A DNA stretch of 64,000 nt from Aquabacterium humicola (lineage in GTDB: Bacteria > Pseudomonadota > Gammaproteobacteria > Burkholderiales > Burkholderiaceae_C): assembly GCF_030167915.1 (NCBI RefSeq), contig NZ_JARGNB010000001.1:1550001-1614000 (forward strand), in the 5' to 3' direction. The translations under genes and the position numbers were made by a program. Below the pieces are notes generated by a model. That model made no database searches. It worked only from the letters and a program-made list of their open reading frames with translations, and was not told where the DNA came from. Numbering within the stretch: position 1 is the stretch's first letter; each line of letters begins with the position of its first letter. This document shows positions 17,810-26,898 of this stretch, piece after piece.

Positions 17810-18280
17810 ATGTTTCACATCGTGCTCGTGCATCCCGAGATCCCGCCGAACACTGGCAACGTGATCCGCCTGGCGGCCAACACCGGCTGCACGCTGCACC
17901 TCGTCGAGCCGCTGGGTTTCGCGATGGAGGACAAGCTGCTGCGCCGCGCCGGCCTCGACTACCACGAGTACGCGGCCGTGCATCGACACCCCGACTGGGC
18001 CGCGCTGCGTGCCGCGCAGCAGGCGGACGGCGGCCGCTGCTTCGCCTTCAGCACGCGGGGCACCGGCCGCTTCGCGGGCATGGCCTGGCAGCCGGGCGAC
18101 TGGCTGGTCTTCGGCAGCGAGACCGCCGGCCTGCCCGCCCCCGTGCTGGCCGACTTCGCGCCGGAACAGCGCGTGCGCCTGCCGATGCGGCCCGGGCAGC
18201 GCAGCCTGAACCTCAGCAACACCGTCGCGGTGGTGGTGTTCGAGGCCTGGCGGCAGCAGGGCTACGCCGGCGGGGCATGA
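17810..18280 (+). CDS. trmL: tRNA (cytidine(34)-2'-O)-methyltransferase TrmL
   Basis: A 156-residue SPOUT methyltransferase of typical TrmL length. Diagnostic segments are MFHIVLVHPEIPPNTGNVIR at the start, HLVEPLGF, VFGSETAGLP and the knot region LRLPMRPGQRSLNLSNTVA (as RLPMRPGQRSLNLSNTVAVV). It methylates the ribose of the wobble base in certain leucine tRNAs. The gene converges on gpsA; the 60-bp gap holds no clear terminator. Confidence 0.96.
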   Translation: MFHIVLVHPEIPPNTGNVIRLAANTGCTLHLVEPLGFAMEDKLLRRAGLDYHEYAAVHRHPDWAALRAAQQADGGRCFAFSTRGTGRFAGMAWQPGDWLVFGSETAGLPAPVLADFAPEQRVRLPMRPGQRSLNLSNTVAVVVFEAWRQQGYAGGA

Positions 18281-18340
18281 CCGGCACCCGGCCCGGCGAG
18301 GACGCCAGGACGCCCGCCCGGCCGCTGCGCGTTCCTTGGA

Positions 18341-19327
18341 TCAGGTCTCCGGCCGGGCCTCGCGCGCCATCAGCTGGCGCAGCGCCTGCGCGGGCGCCAG
18401 CCGACCCTCGAGCACCTCGACCACCACGTCGGTGATCGGCATCTCGACGCCCAGCGAGCGCGCGCGCGCCTGCACCACCGGTGCGGTGTGCACACCCTCG
18501 GCGACATGGCCCAGCCGCGCGAGGATCTGCGGCAGCGGCTCGCCGGCCGCCAGCAGCAGGCCGACCTTGCGGTTGCGCGACAGGTCGCCGGTGGCGGTCA
18601 GCACCAGGTCGCCCAGGCCGGACAGGCCCATGAAGGTCTCCGCCCGGGCACCCAGCGCGAGCCCGAGCCGCGTCATCTCGGCCAGGCCGCGCGTGATCAG
18701 CGCCGCGCGCGCGTTGAGTCCGAGCGACAGACCGTCGGCGATGCCGGTGGCGATCGCCATCACGTTCTTGACCGCGCCGCCGACTTCGACGCCGATCGCG
18801 TCGGTGGACGTGTAGACGCGCAGATGCTCGCCGTGGAAGGCCTGCACCGCGAGCGCGGTGAGCGTCTCGTCGGCGCTGGCGGCGACCAGCGCCGTCGGCT
18901 GGCCACGCGCGACCTCGAGCGCGAAGCTCGGGCCCGACAGCACGCCGGCATGCGCCTGCGGCCGCAGCGCGCGTGCGATCTCGTGGCCGAGCGCGCCGGT
19001 GGAAGTCTCGAAGCCCTTGCAGAGCCAGACGACGTTGGCGGCCGCCGGCAGCCGCGTCAGCTGTTCGCGCAGCCCGGCCATCGGCGTCGCGATGACCAGC
19101 AGGCCGTCGTCGCCGGCATGGGCCAGCGCCCGCGCGTAGTCGTCGGCCACGGCCAGCGACGCCGGCAGCTGAACCTCGGGCAGATAACGCCGATTGCACG
19201 CGTCGGCGCGCATCGCGGCGGCCTGCGCCGGATCGCGCGCCCACAACATCACCTCGTCGTGACGCGCCGCCGCGGCGACGGCGAGCGCCGTGCCCCAGGC
19301 ACCGGCGCCCAGCACGCTGATGCGCAT
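18341..19327 (-). CDS. gpsA: NAD(P)-dependent glycerol-3-phosphate dehydrogenase
   Basis: A 328-residue cytoplasmic enzyme that reduces dihydroxyacetone phosphate to sn-glycerol 3-phosphate for phospholipid synthesis. It begins [20 protein letters not shown], the dinucleotide-binding GxGxWG loop, and contains [18 protein letters not shown], the catalytic-lysine segment [17 protein letters not shown] and [17 protein letters not shown]. It lies 14 nt after secB on the same strand, a pairing common in proteobacteria. Confidence 0.97.
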   Translation of the reverse strand: MRISVLGAGAWGTALAVAAAARHDEVMLWARDPAQAAAMRADACNRRYLPEVQLPASLAVADDYARALAHAGDDGLLVIATPMAGLREQLTRLPAAANVVWLCKGFETSTGALGHEIARALRPQAHAGVLSGPSFALEVARGQPTALVAASADETLTALAVQAFHGEHLRVYTSTDAIGVEVGGAVKNVMAIATGIADGLSLGLNARAALITRGLAEMTRLGLALGARAETFMGLSGLGDLVLTATGDLSRNRKVGLLLAAGEPLPQILARLGHVAEGVHTAPVVQARARSLGVEMPITDVVVEVLEGRLAPAQALRQLMAREARPET

Positions 19328-19341
19328 GGACGGGTGCGTCG

Positions 19342-19812
19342 TCAGTTCGCGCTGCTCAGCACGCCGCTGCCGTTGCCGTTCTGGGCCTGCGCCTGCTGGG
19401 CCTCGAACATGGCCTGGAAGTTCACTTCCGTCAGCATGATCGGCGGGAAGCCGGCGCGCGTGCAGACGTCCGAGACGATCGCGCGCAGGTAGGGGTAGAT
19501 CATCTGCGGGCAGACGATGCTGAGGATGCCCTGCAGCTGGTCCTGCGGCACGTTGCGGATCTCGAAGATGCCGGCCTGCTTGGCCTCGATCAGGAACAGC
19601 GTGCGGTCGCCGACCTTGGTGGTCACCGTCGCGGTGACCGTGACTTCGAACACACCGTCGGCGACGCCGCTGGCCGCCATCGACAGGTTGATGTCGACCT
19701 GCGGCTGCTGCTGCTCGAGCAGGATCTGCGGCGAGTTCGGCTGCTCGAGCGACAGGTCCTTCAGGTACATGCGCTGGATCTGGAATACCGGGGTTGCGTC
19801 TTGCTCGGCCAT
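19342..19812 (-). CDS. secB: Protein-export chaperone SecB
   Basis: A 156-residue protein with the SecB core: [50 protein letters not shown] and [25 protein letters not shown]-type segment. SecB holds preproteins unfolded and passes them to SecA. The Gln/Asn-rich C-terminal tail is usual. A minus-strand terminator upstream separates it from grxC, so it probably has its own promoter and is co-transcribed with gpsA. Confidence 0.97.
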   Translation of the reverse strand: MAEQDATPVFQIQRMYLKDLSLEQPNSPQILLEQQQPQVDINLSMAASGVADGVFEVTVTATVTTKVGDRTLFLIEAKQAGIFEIRNVPQDQLQGILSIVCPQMIYPYLRAIVSDVCTRAGFPPIMLTEVNFQAMFEAQQAQAQNGNGSGVLSSAN

Positions 19813-19841
19813 GGGATGTGCTTGAAGCAGGTGGGAATGTG

Positions 19842-19870
19842 AAAAGCCCGCCTCCGTCAGGTGGGCGGGC
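19842..19870 (-). terminator. Rho-independent terminator after grxC
   Basis: On the minus strand GCCCGCC pairs with GGCGGGC and is followed by TTTT. It lies between the grxC stop (19954) and the secB start (19812). Confidence 0.85.
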
Positions 19871-19953
19871 TGGCTGCGGCGGGCATTATCGCTCGCGCAC
19901 CCGCGGGCCGGGCCCGCGTCCGCGGGGGGACGGCCCGGACCGGGCAGGCCCGG

Positions 19954-20214
19954 TCAGGCGCCGGCGAGCAGCGGCGCGAGACCGCCGCTGCGGTCCAGCA
20001 GCATCAGGTCGTCGCAGCCGCCGACGTGGGTGTCGCCGATGAAGATCTGCGGCACCGTGCGGCGGCCGGTCAGCTCGATCATGCGCTCGCGCTCGGACGG
20101 GTTCAGGTCCACCCGCACTTCCTCGATCTGCTCGACGCCGCGCTGCTTCAGCAGCGCCTTGGCCCGGATGCAATACGGGCAGACCTGCGTGGTGTACATG
20201 CGGACGGCATTCAT
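19954..20214 (-). CDS. grxC: Glutaredoxin 3 (GrxC)
   Basis: An 86-residue glutaredoxin with the dithiol CPYC site (Cys12, Cys15), the cis-proline loop RRTVPQIFIGD and the glutathione-binding end THVGGCDDLMLLDRSGGL. It reduces glutathionylated or disulfide substrates in the cytoplasm. The ATG at 20214 gives the standard length; sequence further upstream in frame is not glutaredoxin-like. It follows a rhodanese gene, a pairing also seen near secB in related bacteria. Confidence 0.95.
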   Translation of the reverse strand: MNAVRMYTTQVCPYCIRAKALLKQRGVEQIEEVRVDLNPSERERMIELTGRRTVPQIFIGDTHVGGCDDLMLLDRSGGLAPLLAGA

Positions 20215-20343
20215 CGACGACGACTTCGGCGGGCAGTGGAGATGAGCGCAATTGTCCAAGCGCGTGAATTGCCTTGCTGGCGCTCGGTCATCGGCCGGCC
20301 GCCGCGGCACCGGCCCGGCGGGGTCGCCTCGGCGGCCGGCCGT

Positions 20344-20748
20344 TCAGGCCTTTTCCGTCGGCAGGTTCGCGTCCCGCCACGCGGCGAGGCCGCCGGAGAC
20401 GGCGACCGCCTTCTCGTAGCCGGCCTTGCGCAGCAGCCCGGCGGCGCGGTTCGCACGCGCGCCGCTGGCGCACATCAGGATCACCGGCAGCGCCTTGTTC
20501 GACGGCAGCTCCTTCGCGCCCTCGAGCGAGCCGAAGGGGATGTGGCGTGCGCCGACCGCATGGCCGGCGGCGTACTCGGCCGGCTCGCTGACGTCGACCA
20601 GCACGCCCTTCTCGCGGTTGATCAGGCGCACGGCCTCGGCGGTGCCGATCGTGCCGCCCTGGGTCTTCTGCAGCGTCTGCCACAGCAGCAGGCCGCCCGA
20701 GGTGGCGGCCAGGAGGATCAGCGGCCAGTTGTCGACGATGAATTTCAC
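20344..20748 (-). CDS. Membrane-anchored single-domain rhodanese
   Basis: A 134-residue protein with an N-terminal helix (WPLILLAATSGGLLLWQTL) and a rhodanese domain: GVLVDVSEPAEYAAGHAVGARHIP, active-site Cys in VILMCASGARANRAA, and VSGGLAAWRDANLP. Such YibN-like proteins transfer sulfane sulfur at the membrane surface. The start is a GTG directly before KFIVDNW. A consensus TATAAT lies 34 nt upstream and overlaps the gpmA promoter on the other strand. Confidence 0.9.
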   Translation of the reverse strand: MKFIVDNWPLILLAATSGGLLLWQTLQKTQGGTIGTAEAVRLINREKGVLVDVSEPAEYAAGHAVGARHIPFGSLEGAKELPSNKALPVILMCASGARANRAAGLLRKAGYEKAVAVSGGLAAWRDANLPTEKA

Positions 20749-20782
20749 GGCGGATGCGCAAGGGGCTCTCGAAGGGGGCCGG

Positions 20783-20792
20783 ATTATAGAAT
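20783..20792. promoter_or_regulatory. Overlapping divergent -10 boxes of the rhodanese gene and gpmA
   Basis: TATAAT on the minus strand (20788 to 20783) is a perfect consensus. TAGAAT on the plus strand (20787-20792) shares two bases with it. Only one polymerase could occupy the site at a time. The -35 regions are weak. Confidence 0.5.
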
Positions 20793-20829
20793 TCGGCCCC
20801 TTTGCCGCCCCACCCAAGCCTGACGCCCC

Positions 20830-21573
20830 ATGTACAAGCTCGTGCTGATCCGCCACGGCGAATCGACCTGGAACCTCGAGAACCGCTTCACCGGCTGGAC
20901 CGACGTGGAGCTGACGCCCACCGGAGTCGCGCAGGCGCAGGAAGCCGGCCGGCTGCTGAAGGCCGCTGGCTACGAGTTCGACGTCTGCTACACCTCGGTG
21001 CTCAAGCGCGCCATCTGGACCCTGTGGCACGCGCTCGACCAGCTCGACCGCACCTGGCTGCCGATCGTCAACGACTGGCGCCTGAACGAGCGCCACTACG
21101 GCGCGCTGCAGGGCCTGAACAAGGCCGACATGGCGCGCCAGTACGGCGACGCGCAGGTGCTGCAATGGCGCCGCAGCTACGACACGCCGCCGCCGGCGCT
21201 CGAGCCGGGCGATCCGCGCGGCCAGCGCCAGGACCCGCGCTACGCGAAGCTGGCGCCGGAACAGGTGCCGCTGACCGAATGCCTGAAGGACACCGTCGCG
21301 CGCGTGCTGCCGTGCTGGAACGAGGTGCTGGCGCCGGCGATCAAGCGCGGCGAGCGCCTGCTGGTGTCGGCGCACGGCAACTCGATCCGCGCCCTGGTGA
21401 AGTACCTCGACGGCATCAGCGATGCCGACATCGTCGGCCTGAACATCCCCAACGGCATCCCGCTGGTCTACGAGCTGGACGCCGACATGAAGCCGATCAG
21501 GCGCGAGTACCTGGGCGACGCGGAAGCCATCGCCAAGGCCGCCGCGGCCGTCGCGAACCAGGGCAAGGCCTGA
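20830..21573 (+). CDS. gpmA: 2,3-bisphosphoglycerate-dependent phosphoglycerate mutase
   Basis: A 247-residue glycolytic enzyme interconverting 3- and 2-phosphoglycerate. It begins [20 protein letters not shown] with the phosphohistidine RHGE (His9), and has [29 protein letters not shown] and [20 protein letters not shown] (second catalytic His). Length equals the family norm. It is transcribed alone, divergent from the rhodanese gene. Confidence 0.97.
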   Translation: MYKLVLIRHGESTWNLENRFTGWTDVELTPTGVAQAQEAGRLLKAAGYEFDVCYTSVLKRAIWTLWHALDQLDRTWLPIVNDWRLNERHYGALQGLNKADMARQYGDAQVLQWRRSYDTPPPALEPGDPRGQRQDPRYAKLAPEQVPLTECLKDTVARVLPCWNEVLAPAIKRGERLLVSAHGNSIRALVKYLDGISDADIVGLNIPNGIPLVYELDADMKPIRREYLGDAEAIAKAAAAVANQGKA

Positions 21574-21621
21574 AGGCAACGATGCAACCGGGCCCGGCCG
21601 AGCTGCCGCCCCTTTCGGACG

Positions 21622-22755
21622 CTATTCGGCCAGGCCGTAGAGCCGCTCCGGCGGCACGCGCTGCAACAGCGACGCGTCCGCCGCCGCGGCCTTGATCGCG
21701 AAGGCCGGCTGCGCGGTGTCGCGGCGCGTGGTCGCGACGGTCGGCATGCCGGACTTGTCGGTGATCGCGGCGGCCATCGGCGTCAGCGCGGTGGGGCCGC
21801 GGCGGATCACCACCGCCTGCTCGCCCGAGGCCAGCTGCACGACATTGCCCGGCGGGTAGATGCCGTACTCCTTGATGATGGCCGAAGCCAGCGGGTTGCC
21901 GGCGGCCTCGGCGAACATCTGCCGCGCCGCCTCCTGGATCGACAGGGCCTTGCGGTCGGCGCGCGCGCTGATCTTGGCGATGAAGACATCGGCCATGCGC
22001 AGCGCGGTGGCCTCCTCGCCCACCTCGGCCAGGCCGGCCGGATAACCGCCGCCGCCGCGGCGCTCGTGGTGCTGCAGCACGGCGTCGAGCCAGCGTTCGT
22101 CGGCGATGCCCGCGCTGCGCAGCCGCTCGGCCGTCGCCTGCGGATGGGCCCGCACCTGCTCGCGCTGCGTGTCGGTGATGCGGCCCATCGCGGCGACGCG
22201 CCCCTGCAGCTCGGTGATCGTCAGGTTCATCGTCAGCGCCGCCTTCACCAGACTGCGCACACGCTCGGGCTCCCAGCCCACACGCTGGCCCATCAGCTGG
22301 CACACCAGGGCGGTGTGCAGCGCATGCGTCAGGCCGTACAGCGGCAGGCGGCGCGGGTCCTGCCGCACCGACAGGAAGATGGCGATGTCGACGTCGCGCT
22401 GCACCAGTTCCATCTGCAAGGTCGCGAACTCGTCGCAGCGCGCGGCGAAGCCGGGCTCGTCGATGCTCTTGTGCAGGCGGTCCAGGTGCCAGGCCGACTG
22501 CTCCCACAGGTCGAACAGCGTGCGCTTGCGCCCGTTGGCCGCTTCGACCGGCTGGCGGCCTTCCTTGTAGGCCTTGACCTCTTCCAGGTCGGCGTAGAGG
22601 CCGCGGGCGATCAGCGAGGCCAGCTGCTGCTCGGAATCGAGCATCTGGCCACGGGCCAGCAGCAGCTTGCCGTGTTCGTCGCGGATGCCGAACGGCAGGG
22701 CCGCGCCCACCTTCAACTGGCCCGATACGAGCTTGAGCAGTTGCTGCGTCGCCAC
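21622..22755 (-). CDS. HD-GYP-like signalling protein with degenerate HD site
   Basis: A 377-residue cytoplasmic protein. The N-terminal 150 residues resemble the domain preceding many HD-GYP proteins (GQLKVGAALPFGIRDEHGKLLLARGQML). The C-terminal part follows HD-GYP order: LTHALHTALVCQLMGQRVGW, then AALTMNLTITELQG where active enzymes have an HD pair, and VLQHHERRGGGGYPAGLAEVG matching HHExxDGxGYPxGL. HD-GYP enzymes hydrolyse cyclic di-GMP; the missing HD suggests this one senses or binds rather than cleaves. The GTG start follows AAGGA at about 9 nt. It lies downstream of the Prs-like gene. Confidence 0.75.
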   Translation of the reverse strand: MATQQLLKLVSGQLKVGAALPFGIRDEHGKLLLARGQMLDSEQQLASLIARGLYADLEEVKAYKEGRQPVEAANGRKRTLFDLWEQSAWHLDRLHKSIDEPGFAARCDEFATLQMELVQRDVDIAIFLSVRQDPRRLPLYGLTHALHTALVCQLMGQRVGWEPERVRSLVKAALTMNLTITELQGRVAAMGRITDTQREQVRAHPQATAERLRSAGIADERWLDAVLQHHERRGGGGYPAGLAEVGEEATALRMADVFIAKISARADRKALSIQEAARQMFAEAAGNPLASAIIKEYGIYPPGNVVQLASGEQAVVIRRGPTALTPMAAAITDKSGMPTVATTRRDTAQPAFAIKAAAADASLLQRVPPERLYGLAE

Positions 22756-22849
22756 CTGGCGGATTCCTTCACCTTCCCAACGGCGAGCGCACTCTAGATC
22801 GGAAGTCAGTGCCCGCCTAGCGGGTCGTACCCGGGGACGCGGACCGTCC

Positions 22850-23737
22850 TCAGGCGAAGCGCCGCACCGCCTCGGCCAGCAGCGGGGCGACCGGGATGCA
22901 GGCCGATTCATGCGGCACCGCGTCGCTGGACCAGACGTGGCGCACGCCGGCGGCACGCACCTGCGCATACGCGTCGCCGACGAACAGGGCATGCGTCACC
23001 GCGACATCCACGCTCGCCGCACCGGCGGCCAGGCAGGCTTCGGCGGCCTCGATCAACGTGCGCCCGGTGCTGGCGACGTCGTCCATCAGCACGACGGCGC
23101 GGCCGCCCAGCGGCACCGACGGCGGCAGCGTCACGCGCACGTCGCGGTCGCCGCGGCGCTGCTTGCGGCAGGTCGCGTACTCGAGCCCGAAGGCGCGTCC
23201 GGCCTCGGCCACCCACTGCAACGCCTCCTCGTCGGGACCAAGCAGCAACGCCTGCGGCACTTCGCGATGCACCCACTCGCCGAGCGCACGCGCGGCGGTG
23301 ACCGAGATCGCGCGGCAGCCCGGCATCACTTCGTCGAGCGAGTGGATGCGGTGCAGGTGCGGATCGACCGTCACCAGCCCGTCGATCACCTTCGCGAGCA
23401 GCCCCGCGATGTGGCGCTGGCTGACGGCCTCGCCGGGCGTGAACGCGATGTCCTGGCGCATGTAGGCGAGGTAGGGGCTGACCAGCAGCAGCTCGCGCAC
23501 CCCGAGCTCGCGGGCAGCGGGGGCGGTGATCAGCACCTCGACCAGCTTGTGATTCGGCCGGTGCAGGCCGCGCAGCAGCAGCACGCTGGCCGGCAGCTGC
23601 GGCGGCAGCCTGAGCTTGATCTCGCCGTCGGGGAATCGATGGCGCTCGATGCGCTCGAGCGGCAGCGCCAGCGACGCGGCCAGCGCCTGCGCGAGGTGCC
23701 ATTCGTCGTCGAAGGCCAGGATCAGCGCAGGTCTCAT
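22850..23737 (-). CDS. Ribose-phosphate pyrophosphokinase-like protein (Prs paralogue)
   Basis: A 295-residue protein with the Prs two-domain fold: FPDGEIKLRLP, VLLLRGLHRPNHKLVEVLI, PYLAYMRQDIAFTPGEAVSQ, TVDPHLHRIHSL and the PRPP loop VVLMDDVASTGRTLIEA. Prs makes PRPP from ribose 5-phosphate and ATP. It is about 20 residues shorter than the usual bacterial enzyme, and its RQDxxFxxGEAxS loop is closer to archaeal-type (class III) enzymes than to the RQDRR loop of classical Prs. Probably a second, specialised copy. Its ATG overlaps the acyltransferase stop (ATGA). Confidence 0.82.
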   Translation of the reverse strand: MRPALILAFDDEWHLAQALAASLALPLERIERHRFPDGEIKLRLPPQLPASVLLLRGLHRPNHKLVEVLITAPAARELGVRELLLVSPYLAYMRQDIAFTPGEAVSQRHIAGLLAKVIDGLVTVDPHLHRIHSLDEVMPGCRAISVTAARALGEWVHREVPQALLLGPDEEALQWVAEAGRAFGLEYATCRKQRRGDRDVRVTLPPSVPLGGRAVVLMDDVASTGRTLIEAAEACLAAGAASVDVAVTHALFVGDAYAQVRAAGVRHVWSSDAVPHESACIPVAPLLAEAVRRFA

Positions 23738-24510
23738 CGGGGCTCCTCGGCGGCATTGTGATCGCGATGCAGTTCGGCGGCGATCGCGCTGCGTACCAGC
23801 GCGGCCAGCGCACGCCGGTCGGCATGGCGGCTGCCCTGCGGCGGCAGCACCACGACGTGCACGCGCAGATCGCGCGCGCGGGCGATGGTCCAGACGCTGT
23901 CGACGAGCGTCGTGTCCCCGAGCCAGGCGACGACCGGGCTGAAGCGCTGCACCGCATCGGCGTACCGCAACGCCAGCGCCTGCACCGGCACGTTCGTTGA
24001 AATCGCCGCCTGCAGCAGGTTGGCGTGAAAGGGCAGCACGGTCTGACCGTCGCCGGTGGTGCCCTCGGGGAACACCGCGACGACGTCGCCGCCGTCGAGC
24101 GCGGCCGCCACCTGGTGCACGACGCGCAGCGCATCGCGCTTGCGTTCGCGCTCGATGAACAGCGTGCCGACGGCGCCGACCAGCCAGCCCAGCAGCGGCC
24201 ACGCACGCACGTCGGCCTTGGACACGAAGCGCGCCCGCGGGCAGCTGGCGTGGATCACCAGGATGTCGAGCCACGAGACGTGGTTGGCCAGCAGCAGCAC
24301 GGCGCCGTTGCGCACCGTGCCATCGACGACCACCTCGATGCCCAGCAGGCGCAGCAGCTTGCCGGCCCACCAGCCGATGCGCCCGTGGCGGCCGGCGGCA
24401 TCCAGGGCGTGCCAGCGCAGCGCGACGATGGCCATGCCGTGTGCGACGTGCAGCAGCACGCGCACGAGCCGCCATGCGGCGTGCAGCCGCCCGACGCGGG
24501 CGTTCGTCAC
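23734..24510 (-). CDS. 1-acyl-sn-glycerol-3-phosphate acyltransferase family protein (PlsC-like)
   Basis: A 258-residue membrane-associated acyltransferase with the family motifs in order: NHVSWLDILVI (HxxxxD catalytic dyad, here H-V-S-W-L-D), FVSKADVRAWPLLGWL, GTLFIER and VVAVFPEGTTGDG. It should acylate lysophosphatidic acid or another lysolipid. Start is a GTG at 24510. The gene is the first of a coupled pair with the Prs-like gene; a palindromic repeat fills the gap behind it. Confidence 0.92.
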   Translation of the reverse strand: MTNARVGRLHAAWRLVRVLLHVAHGMAIVALRWHALDAAGRHGRIGWWAGKLLRLLGIEVVVDGTVRNGAVLLLANHVSWLDILVIHASCPRARFVSKADVRAWPLLGWLVGAVGTLFIERERKRDALRVVHQVAAALDGGDVVAVFPEGTTGDGQTVLPFHANLLQAAISTNVPVQALALRYADAVQRFSPVVAWLGDTTLVDSVWTIARARDLRVHVVVLPPQGSRHADRRALAALVRSAIAAELHRDHNAAEEPR

Positions 24511-24517
24511 CGAAGGT

Positions 24518-24616
24518 CAGGCCCCGCCGGGCCGCCCCAAGGGGCCTGATCCCCCGGGATCGCGCAAGGGATCCTGTCGGATCCGGGGGGACCACGCCGC
24601 AGGCGTGTAGGGGGCC
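24518..24616. repeat. Dispersed palindromic repeat, copy 1
   Basis: This gap between pyrC' and the acyltransferase is built of nested inverted repeats: CAGGCCCC...GGGGCCTG, GATCCC-CC-GGGATC, and CACGCC-GCA-GGCGTG. The core GCCGGGCCGCCCCAAG recurs at about 46241 and 48650. No gene is seen in it. Confidence 0.65.
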
Positions 24617-24622
24617 ATGATC

Positions 24623-25927
24623 TCAGGCCTCGTAGGCCACGGTGCCGGCGACCAGGGTCGCACGCACGCGGCCCGGTAGCGCCATGCCGGTGGCCGCGAA
24701 GGCGAACGGCGTGTGGCGGCCCTGGCTGCGCAACGCGGCGGCATCGACAGTCCAGGTCTGCTCGGGATCGAAGACGCAGACGTCGGCGATGCCGCCTTCG
24801 ATCAGCCGGCCGGCGCTCGACTGCAGCGAACCGAGCGCTTCGCCGAGCACGCGCACCGGCTCGCTGGTCACGCGGGCCAGCGTCTGCGGCAGCGGCAGCC
24901 CGGACTCGGCGCCCCATTTCAGCGCCAGGCTCAGCAACAGTTCCAGGCCGGTGGCGCCGGGTTCGGCCTCGGCGAAGGGCAGATTCTTGTCGTCCTCGTC
25001 GACCGGCGTGTGGTCGGACACCAGCGCGTCGATCGTGCCGTCGGCCAGCCCGGCGCGCAGCGCGTCGCGGTCGGCGCCCTGGCGCAGCGGCGGCGTCAGC
25101 CGCATCGCCGAGTTGAAGTAGCCGATGTCGACGTCGGTCAGGTGCAGCGAGTTGATGCTGACGTCCGAGGTGAGCGGCAACCCTTCCGCCTTCGCGGCGC
25201 GCACGATCGCGACGCCGGCCGCGCTGGACAGCCGGCACAGGTGCACGCGCGCGCCGGTGATGCGCTGCAGCTCGACGATGGTCTGCAGCGCGATGGTCTC
25301 GGCGGCCACCGGCACGCCCGACAGGCCGAGCCGCGTCGCCACCGCACCGCTGGCCGCGACGCCCTGCCCGAGCGAGGCGTCCTGCGGCCGCAGCCAGACG
25401 CTGTAGCCGAAGGTCGCCGCGTACTGCAGCGCGCGCATCAGCACCAGGTTGTCGCGCAGCGCGACCTCGGCCTGCGAGAAGCCGACGCAGCCGGCCTCGG
25501 TCAGTTCGGCCATCTCGGTCAGCACCTCGCCTTCGAGGCGGCGCGTCAGCGCGCCGAGCGGGAACAGCCGGCACAGGCTCAGCTTGCGGGCGCGGAACTT
25601 CAGCATCTCGACGAGGCCGGGCTCGTCGAGCGCGGGGTCGGTGTCGGGCGGGCAGACGAGGCTGGTGACGCCGCCGGCCGCCGCCGCGTTGAGCTCGCTC
25701 TCGAGCATGCCCTCGTGCTCGTGGCCCGGCTCGCGCAGGCGCGCGGCGAGGTCGACGAGCCCCGGCACGACGACGCAGCCGCGCGCATCGATCACCCGGC
25801 TGGCGTTGAAGTCATCGCCGACGCGGCCGATCGTCACGATGCGGCCGGCGGCGATGGCGATGTCGGCCGTCTCGTCGCGGCCCGAGGCCGGGTCGATCAC
25901 CCGGCCGTTCCTGATCAGGATCTTCAT
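24623..25927 (-). CDS. pyrC': Dihydroorotase-like PyrC' (probably non-catalytic partner of aspartate transcarbamoylase)
   Basis: A 434-residue amidohydrolase-fold protein of the dihydroorotase family. Active enzymes have a metal-binding HxH in GxxDxHxHxREPG; here the segment is GLVDLAARLREPGHEHEGM, with both histidines replaced by alanine and arginine-side residues. The later ALVSDHTPVDEDDKNLPF is retained. This matches the inactive PyrC' that stabilises PyrB in pseudomonads. It sits 8 nt after pyrB; start at the ATG of MKILIRNGRVIDPASG. A true dihydroorotase is expected elsewhere. Confidence 0.9.
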   Translation of the reverse strand: MKILIRNGRVIDPASGRDETADIAIAAGRIVTIGRVGDDFNASRVIDARGCVVVPGLVDLAARLREPGHEHEGMLESELNAAAAGGVTSLVCPPDTDPALDEPGLVEMLKFRARKLSLCRLFPLGALTRRLEGEVLTEMAELTEAGCVGFSQAEVALRDNLVLMRALQYAATFGYSVWLRPQDASLGQGVAASGAVATRLGLSGVPVAAETIALQTIVELQRITGARVHLCRLSSAAGVAIVRAAKAEGLPLTSDVSINSLHLTDVDIGYFNSAMRLTPPLRQGADRDALRAGLADGTIDALVSDHTPVDEDDKNLPFAEAEPGATGLELLLSLALKWGAESGLPLPQTLARVTSEPVRVLGEALGSLQSSAGRLIEGGIADVCVFDPEQTWTVDAAALRSQGRHTPFAFAATGMALPGRVRATLVAGTVAYEA

Positions 25928-25935
25928 CTGTGCGT

Positions 25936-26898
25936 TCAGGCTTCGTTGCCGGCGATGATGGACATCACCGCCATGCGCACGGCGATGCCGAAGGTGACCT
26001 GCGGCAGGATCACGCTGTGCGAGCCGTCGGCGACCGCCGAGTCGATCTCGACGCCGCGGTTGATCGGGCCCGGGTGCATGACGATGGCGTCGGACTTCGC
26101 GAGCGCGAGCTTGTGATCGGTGAGGCCGTAGTTCTTGAAGAACTCGCCGGCCGACGGCAGCATCGCGCCGCTCATGCGCTCGTTCTGCAGGCGCAGCATG
26201 ATGATCACGTCGGCGCCGCGCACGCCTTCGGCCATGTCGTGGCACACGCGCACGCCCATGCCTTGAAGGTCGCCGGGCACCAGCGTCTTCGGGCCGACGG
26301 CGCGGATGTCCGGCACGCCCAGCGTGGTCAGCGCGTGGATGTCGGAGCGCGCGACGCGCGAATGCACGATGTCGCCGACGATGGCCACCGACAGCTGCGT
26401 GAAGTCGCGCTTGAAGTGGCGGATCGTGTACATGTCCAGCAGCCCCTGTGTCGGGTGCGCATGGCGGCCGTCGCCGGCGTTGACCACGTGCACGTGCGGC
26501 GCGCAGTGCTGGGCGATCAGGTAGGGCGCGCCGCTCTCGCCGTGGCGCACGACGAACATGTCGGCATGCATCGCGCTGAGGTTGGCGATGGTGTCGAGCA
26601 GGCTCTCGCCCTTGGCGGTCGACGAGCGCGCGATGTCGAGGTTGATGACGTCGGCGCTCAGCCGCTTCGCGGCGATCTCGAAGGTCGTGCGGGTGCGCGT
26701 CGAGTTCTCGAAGAACAGGTTGAAGACGCTCTTGCCGCGCAGCAGCGGCACCTTCTTGACCTCGCGCTCGTTGACCGACAGGAAGGTGCCGGCGGTGTCG
26801 AGGATGTGCGTCAGCACCTCGCGCGGCAGGCCCTCGATCGACAGCAGGTGGATCAGCTCGCCGTTCGCGTTGAGCTGTGGATTGCGTTTGTGCAGCAT
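25936..26898 (-). CDS. pyrB: Aspartate carbamoyltransferase catalytic subunit
   Basis: A 320-residue enzyme condensing carbamoyl phosphate and aspartate in pyrimidine synthesis. The carbamoyl-phosphate site [19 protein letters not shown] and [12 protein letters not shown] are present, with the aspartate-side MLRLQNERM and [12 protein letters not shown]. The ATG overlaps the pyrR stop by one base (TGATG). With pyrC' downstream it likely forms the large dodecameric PyrB-PyrC' holoenzyme known from pseudomonads. Confidence 0.97.
   Translation of the reverse strand: MLHKRNPQLNANGELIHLLSIEGLPREVLTHILDTAGTFLSVNEREVKKVPLLRGKSVFNLFFENSTRTRTTFEIAAKRLSADVINLDIARSSTAKGESLLDTIANLSAMHADMFVVRHGESGAPYLIAQHCAPHVHVVNAGDGRHAHPTQGLLDMYTIRHFKRDFTQLSVAIVGDIVHSRVARSDIHALTTLGVPDIRAVGPKTLVPGDLQGMGVRVCHDMAEGVRGADVIIMLRLQNERMSGAMLPSAGEFFKNYGLTDHKLALAKSDAIVMHPGPINRGVEIDSAVADGSHSVILPQVTFGIAVRMAVMSIIAGNEA

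Noticed and set aside
18281-18340. Candidate repeat copy between trmL and gpsA
   Set aside because: It shares short GGCCCGGC/CCGGCC strings with the repeat family but lacks the full core, so it was not listed.
20749-21579. N-terminal extension of the rhodanese frame across gpmA
   Set aside because: The extension is antisense to gpmA, and the rhodanese with its membrane helix begins at the GTG at 20748.
24518-24616. Possible small RNA or attachment site in the gap before pyrC'
   Set aside because: The structure is explained by nested palindromes shared with other gaps; no promoter or integrase is nearby.
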